From assembly GCA_963920765.1 (NCBI GenBank), contig OY987247.1:558001-622000 (forward strand): a stretch of DNA of 64,000 nt, written 5' to 3'. This document shows positions 11,735 to 21,659 of the stretch, one piece after another; within the stretch, counting starts at the first letter, position 1, and the number at the start of each line of letters is the position of its first letter. This DNA is from Ulota crispa. Taxonomy: Eukaryota > Streptophyta > Bryopsida > Orthotrichales > Orthotrichaceae. The notes beneath the pieces are model-generated. The model worked only from the letters and a program-made list of their open reading frames with translations, was not told the origin of the DNA and did not search any database. The position numbers and the translations under genes are program-made.

Positions 11735-12183
11735 TCAGTCGTTCTGTCGGCTCGCAAGGTACGTCTCTCTCCTCCTTCTCTCTTCTTTTCTTGCTCTGCT
11801 CTCCTCTTTGGTTGCTCTTCTTCTCTCCTTGTCTGACAGGACAGGAGAGGCTGGAGCGGCTGGAGCGCCGGCTGGAGACAAAAATACTAACTTGTGGTGA
11901 TGCAGGCCGTCACCCCGTTTCACAACACGAAACCTAAAGCACAACCCGGAAAGTTGGCTGCATGCCTCAACTCTAATCCTTCGCAGACAAGAAAGAATGA
12001 AGTTGAGATACTTCTGCTGCCCAAGTGCTTCTTCATCTTTGGCCTTCTTAGCTGCTGCCTTCAACTCATGCACATCCAACTTCTGTAAGCCCCTTGCGGT
12101 GTACTGGCAGAAACATCATGTGCAGGAACATTGCGGACAACCGATTGGTTACCCTGCTGCATAGCTTGCTCGTTGGTGAGAAG
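11735..12183 (-). CDS. unrecognised duplicated gene or pseudogene, 3' part (copy A)
   Basis: I do not recognise this gene. On the minus strand two overlapping frames look coding. One, from the acceptor-like TTTTCAG at about 12212, reads EAGENEALLTNEQAMQQG and ends SWMCMS-stop. The other reads YTARGLQKLDVHELKAAAKK, stays open for 115 codons to the stop at 11735, is rich in Lys, Arg and Glu at its end and may run into an intron. Which frame is used cannot be decided here. The nucleotide sequence is identical to arm B, but the 10 bp missing in B at the boundary would shift the first frame there. No known domain seen. A true product, a captured fragment or a pseudogene are all possible. Confidence 0.35.
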
Positions 12184-12262
12184 AGCCTCATTTTCACCAG
12201 CCTCCTGAAAAGAGACGTTCCATATCCCCGGTATCTCCCAAGGTCTCTTCGTTCACAATTTC

Positions 12263-12740
12263 TCTCTCTCCTCTACTTAGCTACGAGGAAACACGACGTC
12301 CGATTTGAGCTTCTTAGGTCGTTAGGATTTCATGGCTTTTTAGGGTTTCCCGGTCATTGGTTCGAATCTCGAGCAGTTCTGGAATGCAAAAGGATGCTGA
12401 AGGCATAAGGAAACAAGCGCACATGCACTATTGAATAATTACCATATTTGGGAAAAATTTGAAGGTGGAAAATGATTGCACATACTTCAAATTTCGCAAA
12501 AAGAATCCTCCTCTACTTAGCTGCGAGAAAACAAGACATTCAATTTGAGCTTGTTAGGTCATTAGGGTTTCATAGCTTTTTTAGGGTTTCTCGGTCATGG
12601 GTTGGAATTTAGAGCACTTCTAGAATGCACAATGATGCTAAATGCATAAGGAATCGAGCACACATGCACTATTCAACAATTGGCATGTATGTAGAACTTT
12701 TGAAAGGGAAAAGTGAGTGGTGATAATCACTCATACTCGG
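12263..12740. repeat. tandem ~240-bp duplication inside arm A
   Basis: The unit starting 'cctctacttagct.cgag.aaacacgac' occurs at about 12269 and again at about 12512; both have 'agggtttc.cggtcat.ggtt', 'gcataaggaa.c.agc' and 'acatgcactatt'. Arm B has one copy only (about 43990-44170). Confidence 0.75.
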
Positions 12741-12755
12741 CAAAAGAGAAGTAGG

Positions 12756-13091
12756 CTACCTTTTCTCCGGCCAGCAGGACGAGCTGTAGAGTGCACTTCT
12801 CCTCGTTCTACACGCGCACGCAACCAGCTGCGTCTGCTTGGCCTTCATTTTATTCACCCGCTGGTATGCCTTCACGCTCGCCAAAGCCGCAGCGACGCCG
12901 TCGTCGTCTTCTTTTTCTTTTTCCTGTGGTGGTGCTCCGACGAAGTGGGGTCCATCGTCGCCCGCTTTACTACGAGGGTGTGCGAAGATGCAAATGAAAA
13001 TTACACAACCACGACGACTCAAGTATGTGTGATTTCCATGAGAGCCAGCTGCAGATCCTGAAACCCTAAACTCATAAATTAGAGATTTCAA
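12756..13091 (-). other. putative 5' exon region of the copy A gene
   Basis: GC-rich, open on the minus strand for 111 codons. It contains a basic tract (HHHRKKKKKTTT in one frame, an acidic QEKEKEDDDG in another) that is kept in arm B at about 43885-43930. A short ATG start (MDPTSSEHHHRKK) precedes the tract, but that frame stops soon after in copy A. GAAAAG|GTAGC at the downstream side is a possible donor, present in both arms. Telo-box-like AAACCCTAAA at about 13061 lies upstream. This could be the 5' exon of the unknown gene; evidence is weak. Confidence 0.3.
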
Positions 13092-13542
13092 AACCTTAAA
13101 CCAGCGACGTCGTGTGCAAGAGGGCAGATTGAGAGCAGGAGAAGGCTAGGGTTTAAGGTTTAAGTCCGAAGTGGGAGTGCTTCATTAGTGTCAATGGTTT
13201 TTCTGCTCTTGTGTGCAACAGCAAGTTCTTTTGGCGTGCTATCTTTGTTCTTATCCTACTAGCTTATGTTCTAAGAAATGTAAAAGTTGGGTTACCATAG
13301 GAAAAATATACAAAATTAGGTAATTTAAAAATACATATCAACCAATGATAGGACCATGTAGAAATTGAAGTAAATGCACGTACATATAATGTTTGATATT
13401 ATGAATTTAACTAATCCATATCTTTCTCTCGTCATAGCTAACTCACTTTTGTTTTAACTGGTTTGATGCCAACTTAGTTAACCCATGTTCATTTGCAAGA
13501 AAATGTACTATTTTATAGATTTTGCTTTTGTGTTGGATATAT

Positions 13543-13650
13543 GTGTTCCATATTGTTTGCAACTCTTTGGGTGTTTTTGTGTTCCATATTGTTTGCAACT
13601 CTTTGGGTGTTTTTGTGTTTCATATTGTTTGCAACTCTTTGGGTGTTTTT
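13543..13650. repeat. 36-bp tandem repeat, three units
   Basis: Unit beginning GTGTTCCATATTGTTTGCAA and ending GGGTGTTTTT, three times in a row with one substitution. In arm B the matching site (about 42750-42800, opposite strand) has a single unit, so the expansion is specific to arm A. Confidence 0.85.
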
Positions 13651-14012
13651 TACAAAGGTTAGAATGTAACGATAATACAGGAGGACATACTAGTTTGTGG
13701 TTTATAAATTGAAGAGTGTAATTTTTTGTTATGTATTTGTAATGAGTCTTCTTAGTTAATGGGAGACCTAATGGGTACATTAGATTTGACTAGAGATAAT
13801 CCCTCAAACTTATAGGAGAGTATTAGAGGTTACAAGTAAAGATTGTAAAAGGAAAAGAATTGTAAATTTCTTAATAGACAAATTGGATATGGTGTAGAAA
13901 CTCAACAACCAAGGAAAGTTTTTGAAATATAGCAAAACTACTTCAACACCTAAATCTATCATACTTGTTTGATTTTTTGGTTTAAGTTCTAATTGGAATG
14001 TGATTATTTCAA

Positions 14013-14324
14013 GGGAAAATTTCTTGGATACCCCTGAAGTTTGCAATAATTTCATAGATACAGCTGCTTTTTCAGAAATTTCATAGATACCCTTGGATCA
14101 AAAAGTTTCAGGTGTTTTTTTTGTTGTACATGCCACTTCCCTTCCTTTGTGCACACGCAAACAAGAAAGAATTAGTGTGCACACAAAGGGAGAACGGAAG
14201 TAGCATGCACAACAAAAAAAAACACCTCAATTTTTTTGATCCAAGGGTACCTATGAAATTTCTGAAAAAGCAGCAGTATCTATGAAATTATTGCAAACTT
14301 CAAGGGTATCCATGAAATTTTCCC
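14013..14324. mobile_element. foldback MITE with 9-bp TSD (MULE-like), copy 1
   Basis: Almost the whole element is one inverted repeat: GGGAAAATTTCTTGGATACC at the left, the inverse at the right, and 'gtgcacac' arms meeting in the middle. Flanks TTATTTCAA (14004-14012) and TTAATTCAA (14325-14333) form a 9-bp target duplication with one mismatch. Four more copies: 36762, 50552, 54148 and 60627. The 9-bp duplication points to Mutator-like elements. Confidence 0.85.
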
Positions 14325-14333
14325 TTAATTCAA

Positions 14334-15584
14334 TCTGTGTAGTATAGATCTCAATTGTAATCAAATCACTTGAAGTGTAGTTTTTGCTCACTATGTATTG
14401 AGAAAATTTTCTTCCATCTATTTATGATTACTATGATTACTATAGAAAAAACAAGGGTGCAAGATGAATAAATCTTTTAAAAAGTTAAAAGGCTTCAATT
14501 CACTTCAATACTTTGCTTTACATGAGACTAAATGGACAACACAAGTATACCATATCTCACTCTAACTCCCTAAACGTTGTAAAGCTATGATGCAAATTTA
14601 AATGTGTTTGATAAATAGGACCTCCAACTATTACAAAGTTCTCATGAAACAAAGAAAATGCTTAATGCTTGTCATATGTTTCAAAAATCATCAACTTATT
14701 TTATAAAAAATTATGAATCTTCAATGAATCATTTTACGAGTACTTAACTTTCAATAATAATCACAATTGGCAAAAAAAAATTAAATTTTGTTTGATAATG
14801 GAAAAACACTTGATAATAAAAGCATCTCTATATGCTTTTGACAAGAAACTTTTACCACTTGAACTTAAGAAATACACTTTTATCAGTTTATTTCCCACAA
14901 TTTACATGATCAGAGGGAGCAAACCAAAAAAAGTCTAGACAAGTTTTTCAGTTTGCATATGGATTATATTATAACAAAATTAATTCTAGTGGTTTGCTCC
15001 AACATGTGTAGATTTAATTCGAGATACTCATACATGCAAATACCTTCTATTCTTCATGACCATTGAGTTATTCTGCCTAATCAATGTTTCACCTAAGTTT
15101 AAACTTGCATGTATAAACAATATATGATTAATTGCCTTATACAAATGATTTCAATACAATGCAATTTGTCCTTGCATGTACCAAAGGAAGACCTCCAAAC
15201 ATGAATTTCAAAAAAAACTGACTATTCCATGAGAATGGAATTTAAAATTTTGATTTTGAAGAATAATCGGTTAACATTTGGTAAAATGTTGTGTTCTATA
15301 TCCCTCACAAATAGTTAGAGAAATAGGAAAAGGTAATATTTGAAAAGAAAACGGGCTACTTATTTTTCTTAAACCAGATTTTGTTCACCCCATTTTTCAT
15401 GATATATTCATTTTTATTAAATATCATGTTTCCAAAATCTAAAATGCAACACATCATTTGATGTATGACTAAAAAAAAGCAATTCCCCACACTATACATC
15501 AAGACAACCAAAATTTGCACAAAGTGAGGAATGGAGAAGTTAGTTGAGCGAATTGGTCCAAAAATAATTTGTTCTCATCTTGGC
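14334..15584. other. intergenic, no gene recognised
   Basis: Strongly AT-rich, with no frame of interest and no repeat end recognised. Confidence 0.5.
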
Positions 15585-16545
15585 TTAACCCCTAAAGGAC
15601 CAAGTGGTTGTTCAACATCCACTTCAAAACTCAAGTAGGGTCATATGGAGTCAATTTTTATTATATGTTCTGAGAATTGTTAAACAAGGTGCAAATATGT
15701 ATCCTCCAAGTGGAAATCTAGTTTTTTCCCCCAATTGGATGCCCAGTTCAAAAGTTATGTTGCCCAAAAGATAATGGGCAATTTGGGCAATTTGAGCATC
15801 TTTGGAGAAAGTTATGCTAAAACTCTCATTAACTTTTGAAAATTGGCAAATATGTAACTAAAAAAATATGGTGTACAATTGTCAAAATAAAATAAAAAAA
15901 GCGCTCACATCACATTTTGAAGGGAGTCAAACTTTGTTATCTATGTTCGGGCAGTTTCAAGAAAAAAAATTCCTCTAACTTCAAGCCCTGTTATCTTTCA
16001 ATTTATGGATCCAAAGCTCTTGAATTTTTTTTTCACATATTCCTAAAGTTTGTCTCCAACATTTTACCATTTGGATTTCAAATAAAAGACTTCCTCATTG
16101 CACAAGAAATCATGAAAAAATGACTAATGTATTGCCAATTCAATAAACCTCCTTGTATTGGAGGGTGATTTAGAATAAGCTAGACTCTATATTTGCATCT
16201 GAAAATTTTCATGAGTGAACCTAACATCATATACTTGTGAATGGTCACAAATCTCAAATTTGTGTAGAGTAAAAATTTTACTCCAGGAAGGCTCAAAGTT
16301 TGTTGACCTTATTTTGCAAAAAGGAAAAAAGTTGTTTTTCTCACTTCAAACGTTATAATCTTACAATCCATGTAGTCAAATGGGCTGAAATTTTTTACAC
16401 ATGTTGGTTTATTGGTTTTACAAAATTTTGTCTAGTTGAATTTGAGGAAAAAAAGTTTTTTATTTCTGATTTTGGGCAACGCACTAAAAGTTGACAGTTT
16501 CTGAGATTTTTTCTCAAAAAACACCCTTGGTCCTTTAGGGGTTAA
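15585..16545. mobile_element. TTAA piggyBac-like MITE, perfect 16-bp inverted ends
   Basis: TTAA at 15585-15588 and 16542-16545. Both termini, read inward, are CCCCTAAAGGACCAAG, a perfect 16-bp match. The interior differs from the 935-bp family, so this is a separate family sharing the ends. Plus-strand frames at 15917-16123 and 16300-16494 lie inside and do not resemble a transposase. Confidence 0.85.
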
Positions 16546-17069
16546 GCTTACATTGTAATGCAATTTAGAGCGGGGTACACAATTGCAAATAACTAGGTTT
16601 TGGAGCACGAAATTTTATCTTCCCTTATAATCATCTGCGTGAGGCCATATTCAACATTGGCTAAGCATATCACAATCTGGGGGTTGCTAGTTTGAAGTGC
16701 AGAAAACTACGCACTGTTTTACATGAGAGATACTGTGTGGTGGATTCTAATTTTCAAGTTTATAAAATAAAAATTACACAAGTTTATAATAGGGTGCTAA
16801 AATGTATTTTGGGTCAAAATAAATATTACAAGGTGCCTTTTATTCAGCACAATAGCAAACAACTACTTTAGAGTGGGTTAAAATGTCAAAAATAAGTATA
16901 TACATAGGGTACCATAAAATACTCTTGTACTTAGTAGTCCAAGGAGCAATTCACACTAAGTCTTATGTCTCATCTTTGCAAGTCTTATTGCAACACCAGA
17001 TCCTAGCTTTGTTGGGTAAGGGTTATCTGAGGGTTAGAGCTGTTTGAACTACTACATACAAGCTTTAAT
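16546..17069. other. spacer downstream of the SABATH gene
   Basis: No gene. The part next to 17069 should be the 3' UTR of the minus-strand SABATH gene. Confidence 0.45.
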
Positions 17070-19179
17070 TTACTTTCTGAGCAAAACAGCCAAACACAAG
17101 GGCACAGGCTTGAAGAACCGGACATCTTTCCACTGCTGGTACTGCTTCTCGAAGTTCTGCCCAAGTCGTTGGAAGAGCGCGTCCGCCAGCTCCGCTCCCA
17201 AATGAGCCGTGATCGTCGAGCCCAACGATCCTTTGATCAAGTTCGTTACGATGGTCGCGAACGAGCTTGCGTCTTTAAACATGGTCTCTCCTGCGTTTTC
17301 AGGGAAGGGGCTAAAATCAGGAATGTATTCCAGGTTATGAATATGAAACTCGGAGGTTGGATGCTCCACGGCCTCTCGAATGTCGTCTACGCTCGGGCAG
17401 AACCCTGTCAAGTTAAAAGAGTCCAGCAACTCCTCCGAGATTACACCCTGCACACAAAAATGCAAAGAGTTCATGGTTTATATTGCCAGTTTTGTAGGTA
17501 ATGCGAGGGGCTACGAATTGTTGTCAGATAACTTGTAACCCTAGCTATGGCTTCTCTGGTTTAGGCAGGAAATGGTGATACCTCGCTCACGAGCTCTAAG
17601 GTAAGGTAGAAGAACCTCAAAGTAACACTAGTCGTTTAGTGACATTTATAAGTAAACTTAAAGCTAAGCGCTCTTGGGCCCAAACAAGACATACATGCAC
17701 TCAAACTAGACACACAAGCTAACATAAGGGAACAAAAGTTGTGTAAATGGCAGTTTATGATTGAAACACCATATTAGGTAAATTGGGAAAAACAATACAT
17801 TTTGGGACTTCTAAAGGATTAAGGCAATCACCTTAATTTGAGCTCCAACATTTTTTTTGGTACATGTGCCCTCACCTGAGAGGAGGAATTTGGGAGGGAA
17901 CAAATCTTAGTGGCTTAAGCTAAATTTGATACCTTTGAATGTGGTTTAAGGTAACTTTTTGGGTTTAAGGTGGAGTGCAAAATGGGACCCCTGTTTTTCC
18001 CAATTTACCTAATATGGTGTTTTGATGTGACATGATCTTTTCATTGTTGCTTTTTTGGGAGTCTAGTGTCCACAATAAGTCAATCTAGAGAGTTACCTTC
18101 AACAATTTGTAATTTATTCATACAATCTCAAAAAATTCCAGAAACAAGTTTGCTTGCATCTGTACCCATTTCCTAACAAGCCCATGCCATTAGATTCTCA
18201 TAAGACCCTCCAAATTACCACATTTGAAGTAAGTGTCACTTTTAGGTACTACCTTATGAGCGCCTTCTCCATTCCTTCTCCATGTGCGGAGTGTAAATCA
18301 TTGTATTGTTGTCGGGAAGAGTTTATGGTTATATTAGCAGTTATGAAGATAATACGAGGGGTTACAAATTATTGACAGAAAATTTGTAGCCGTAGCTATG
18401 GCTTCTCTGGTGGTTTAGCCCATGAATGACCATAGGATATAGTATATATGCTGACGTATAATTGTCATTTGCTATTAGTAAGAAATTTTAATTTGGGATC
18501 TCAAGTAGTTCACTAGAATTGTATTGTTCTATTCTCCAATTTTTTTACTAGTTTCAAATGTAGTAAAGTTGTGGATCCATTCCAAATACAAGAAAAATAC
18601 CCATATTGTATTGGTCACAAAGGGCCTCTCAGTTGTTTAACCCTTAAGCGCCCCAACGACAAGATCCTGTCGTTGGGGCCCACAACTTTATCTCACTTTT
18701 TTTCTTAATTTGTACGGTGAAAACAATCATGGCTAGTCCCTGTCGGCAAAGAAGATAGCCCTTTTTGAAATCCTACTGTTACTTTTTTCTGAATGTAATT
18801 TTCCAAACTGTGGTGGCCATTAAACCCCATTTTCTCCTAAACCTTAAAATAACTCTGGGCGCTCAGGGGTGAAGGGTTAGGCAGGAAATGGCGATACCTC
18901 GCTCACGAGCTCTACCAGCGCCTTCTCCAAATGCGGAGTGTAAACCATCGTATCGTCGGGGTACTGCACCTCCGGGCGCGCTCGATCTCGTCGCCCCGCG
19001 CACAAAAACGCAAGCACTCCGCCCGGCGCCATTTCCTCCGCGCGACATTCGAAAAACCTGCGCAAGCCTTTCTGTGACACCTCGGCGAATGCCTCGGCCA
19101 CCGCAGGGCTGGCACCATACGCACCGATGTGTCCCCTGTTGTATGCCGGCGACGCCTTGTCGGCAACCGATGCCGGAAT
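17070..19179 (-). CDS. SABATH-family carboxyl methyltransferase, last two exons only
   Basis: SABATH enzymes methylate small carboxylic acids (salicylate, jasmonate and others) using S-adenosylmethionine. Two exons on the minus strand fit: 19179-18898 (94 codons) after acceptor GTAAACAG, and 17447-17070 (125 codons plus stop) after TTTTTGTGTGCAG. Both junctions are phase 0. The first reads IPASVADKASPAYNRGHI, matching the family's 'VP..L.DK.SPAWNKG.I', then FFECRAEEMAPGG. Across the splice the product reads LVSEGVISEELLDSFNLTGF, the conserved 'LV.EGLI.EE.LDSFN.P'. The C-terminus is of normal length. The N-terminal half with the SAM-binding 'DLGCSSGPN' motif was not found in the next ~1.4 kb upstream, where a MITE lies at 19781. 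So the gene is either 5'-truncated (pseudogene) or has a very distant first exon. The substrate cannot be predicted. Confidence 0.8.
17597..18257. mobile_element. AAGGTAG-end MITE inserted in the duplicated SABATH exon end
   Basis: Left end TAAGGTAGAAGAACCTCAAA and right end (inverted) TAAGGTAGTACCTAAAAGTG, followed by 'acact' on both sides, form imperfect inverted ends. The insertion splits the duplicated exon piece between 'gagctct' and 'gcgccttctcc'. Inside is a nested inverted repeat at about 17765-18025 with arms including 'ccatattaggtaaattggg'. Confidence 0.6.
18637..18872. mobile_element. short TTAA piggyBac-like element beside the SABATH donor
   Basis: TTAA at 18637-18640, then CCCTTAAGCGCCCCAACG, with an immediate small hairpin (CCCCAACGACA / TGTCGTTGGGG, about 18652-18680). 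Right end GGGCGCTCAGGGG followed by TGAA, a one-base change from TTAA. The right end lies about 25 bp from the exon donor at 18897. Confidence 0.55.
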
Positions 19180-19182
19180 CTG

Positions 19183-19780
19183 TTTACAAAACAAGATCCT
19201 AAACAACTATGTCCACAAAGCTTCAAAAAATATGAAACAGCTTGGATCAGATGCCAATTCCTCTTGTAAAAAATATTTCAAAAAGTTTCACATCCCCAAA
19301 ATCCAGTTTCAGCCCTTAGATGGACGGTTTATGAGCTTCCTACCTTTAGATCATGTTGGACGCAGTACTGTACAGTACATGAATCTAAGTTTCGGCCTGT
19401 TAGAGTGCCTCCTGCAGCACCAGTTTGAAAGAGAGTGTTCGAATTGAGTTTGCTTGTAAGAAAACAAACATACAAGTACAATTGCAGGTGCGTGACCTGA
19501 GAAGGTTTGATCATGGATAGGCAATTTGGCTACTGGTAGTCCCGATCGCTATGTCGACATGTAATGATCGGAATAGCCGGATTCGGAGGGGTCGTTGATT
19601 CCTGCTAGACTTTCTCTAGTCCTCGAGACTGTCGAGAGTGGAAACCTCGACAACGGTGCCGGACGGAGCTCTCAGCATTTCGGGGATTTGTGTACTTTTA
19701 TGCGTCTGGCTTGGCACTCTGCAATTCCATATGCGTGTTTGTAGGGGCCACTGGGAAAGCTCAGACTTTGCATTCCCTTA
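19183..19780. other. expected site of the SABATH 5' exons; not found
   Basis: Balanced base composition, especially 19545-19700, but no SAM-binding motif is seen in any minus-strand frame. A minus frame includes GINDPSESGYSDHYMST before a stop. It could be a remnant of an N-terminal exon, but I cannot support this. Confidence 0.35.
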
Positions 19781-20067
19781 GGGTATGTTCACACTTGGTG
19801 TTAAGGGCCTCCTTCCATGTGAGGGGGTGGCCAGTGGAAATAAAAAAAAAAATAGACCATCGATCATCGATCAGATTGGGGTTCAAAAAACTAAGATCCC
19901 ATCTGATTGAGGACTGGTGGTCTATTTTTATTTCTACCGGCCACCCCCTCACATGGAAGGAGGTCCTAAGAGGGGTATTAGGAATATGAATGCAGTCTAA
20001 AGGTGTGTCTAAGTACATCTAATTTTTCTTTGCTACTACCTCACTTAAGATCAAGTGTGAACATAAC
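19781..20067. mobile_element. Tourist/PIF-like MITE with TTA target duplication
   Basis: TTA (19778-19780), then GGGTATGTTCACACTTGG; right end inverted GTTATGTTCACACTTGAT, followed by TTA (20068-20070). A second, inner palindrome is almost perfect: CTCCTTCCATGTGAGGGGGT at about 19808 and its inverse at about 19945-19965. The ORFs here are mirror images produced by that palindrome. Confidence 0.75.
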
Positions 20068-20138
20068 TTAAAGTTAAGCAATGTAAGAGTTTAGAAACTT
20101 GCTAGTTTGGGAATTTTGAATTCATATTTAGCCTTGAA

Positions 20139-20275
20139 GCGTATAATCCCATATTCAATGAATATGAAGTTGTCACTTACATATGGAGTGTATTTGGAAC
20201 AACGCAATGTCTAGATGCACTCCATATGTAACTGAGAACTCCATATTCATCAAATATGGGGTTGTATGACTTGAC
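20139..20275. repeat. foldback element, ~137 bp
   Basis: Arms 'cccatattcaatgaatatg' and, inverted, 'ccatattcatcaaatatggg', extending through 'cttacatatggagtg' / 'cactccatatgtaa'. A small AT-rich hairpin element; no family assigned. Confidence 0.6.
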
Positions 20276-20869
20276 TTGTCAAGTCACCAAGTAAGCTTAG
20301 TTCTGAACAATCGATGGTTAAAACAATTTGGTGAAGATTGTATAGTCTATCCAAAGTCAACCTACATACACCTAAAGTGGAGACTTCCATTTCCAATTGG
20401 AGTTCAATTCTCAACCACTAGGGTGTTTTGGGTTCAACCAGCCTATTTCTAAGCCTTGGAGTGTGAATGTTTTCCCTTTTTAAGATTAAGACAAATGAAG
20501 TCATGACAAGTGTCTCAAAAGAAGGTAGGAAGTAGTGAGCAAGAAGTGTTTTAGCTATGATTGGGATAAAGAGAGTTTAGTGATTGGGTATGGCTTCCAA
20601 ACACTTTATGCACTTCAAAATTTGTATAAAACTCAAATTTGCATGAAAAATTCTGAAATTTTTTGTCACAATATTTTGTATGAAACTACCAAAGAAAAAT
20701 TTGCACCGCATTGTTGCTCTAATGTGCTGTCATGTAGGAGCTTAATTGATTGGGTATGGGCAGCTCTACCTTATGGGGCAGTGTGTTGTATGTTGTTCTC
20801 TTGCAAAGCAACCAAAACCTTGCCCAAACGATTGTTGGTCAGTGGAAATTTGCAAAGCTACACTAAAGA
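20276..20869. other. intergenic, no gene recognised
   Basis: A plus-strand frame at 20535-20879 is open for 114 codons but has no recognisable motif and its end enters repeat sequence; not called as a gene. Confidence 0.4.
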
Positions 20870-21077
20870 TTTTACTTAGGTTGTCTTTCCCTAAAACGTG
20901 CCTTAACCTAAAAAGTTAGCTCATGACTCATTACTCGGCCACTTGGGGGCGCAAGCAACTCTCTAGCTCTAAATACACTGGTGTTTGGGTAAGGTCAACC
21001 TTTGTAAAAGCAATGATTGGATAAGATCATAGCCCCACTCCCCTTTAGTCCAAAGCATGTATTATGAGCTTGGTTAA

Positions 21078-21659
21078 CCCCTAAAGGATGTTGCCTACCA
21101 AAAGTGTTGGATGTTTTTGTACAAGGACCGTTTAGTTCTTGAAGAAATGACTTCGTGACAAATGTCAAAAATTCCCCAAAATATCCTAATTGATTGGTAG
21201 TACGTTTATGACTTGACTTTAAATTTACAGCTTCAAGGGGATTCATGTGCTACCCAAAATATTCATTTGTATACAATATAGTGGTGCTTGGTTAGCATCA
21301 ACACTTTGGGCTAGCAAAAAGTATTGACCTTATCCAAGCATTGATCATAAACAAACACTCCACTTGTGTTACCTTTCCTAGTTCTAGTGGTTCCAACTTT
21401 GGAGGTGTTTCCTCACCCATGTTTTTGGTACACTAACCAAACGCCTTTCTAACTAATGAGTCAAAATGGGCATTGATGAAAAGAAAATGTTGACCATATG
21501 CAAGCACTTGACCTTAACCAAGCTCATCAAACATGCTTTGGGCAAAAGGAGAGTGGGGTTGTGATCTTATCCAATTTTTGCTCTTACAAAGGTTGACACT
21601 AACCAAGCACCATTGTATAGGAGAGCATACACGCACAATACATCAATATCCTTTAGGGA
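21078..21659. mobile_element. TTAA piggyBac-like element with an internal empty-site control
   Basis: Begins CCCCTAAAGGAT, ends ATCCTTTAGGGA. TTAA stands directly outside on both sides (21074-21077 and 21660-21663). The interrupted host reads 'gagcttgg' TTAA ... TTAA 'ggtcaagtgcttgc'; the uninterrupted relative at 21500-21525 (minus strand) reads 'gagcttgg' TTAA 'ggtcaagtgcttgc' with only one TTAA. This is direct evidence of a 4-bp TTAA duplication. The element carries a copy of its own host sequence (21277-21625) inverted inside it. Confidence 0.9.
21277..21625 (-). mobile_element. intact CTTGGTTA-type element inside the TTAA element
   Basis: Carries 'gtggtgcttggttagcatca' at the left and, inverted, 'caatggtgcttggttagtg' at the right. 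Aligns along its length with the disrupted copy at 20977-21900, in the opposite orientation. It gives the empty-site sequence for the TTAA insertion. Confidence 0.75.

Larger units (their letters stand above)
11515..13952 (-). repeat. inverted duplication, arm A
   Basis: The reverse complement of this stretch aligns with 42450-44975. Outside the identical core (11715-12183) it is diverged, with indels. Specific differences: arm A has a second, tandem copy of the region at 12263-12490 (again at 12508-12740), a 36-bp unit three times at 13543-13650 where B has it once, and an extra ~130 bp in a GC-rich stretch near 12770-12900. Arm B carries a TTAA element that A lacks. Confidence 0.85.
17448..18897 (-). 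repeat. SABATH intron enlarged by an internal tandem duplication
   Basis: The part next to the last exon (17461-17600) still shows a compact ancestral layout: about 134 bp of intron, then the donor and the last bases of the preceding exon (17582-17596). The sequence then breaks. At 18258-18316 a degenerate piece of the same exon resumes, followed at 18317-18420 by a second copy of the intron ('agagtttatggtt...tatggcttctctgg'). The intact exon ends at 18898. The intron therefore holds a decoy exon end with its own GAG|GTATCACC donor at 17581. Confidence 0.7.

Noticed and set aside
15585..16545. Possible piggyBac transposase remnant in the element
   Set aside because: Frames inside are under 70 codons and show no acidic catalytic motifs or Cys-rich C-terminal domain.
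19690..20018. Two opposite frames of about 85-100 codons
   Set aside because: They are mirror images caused by the inner palindrome of the Tourist-like MITE.
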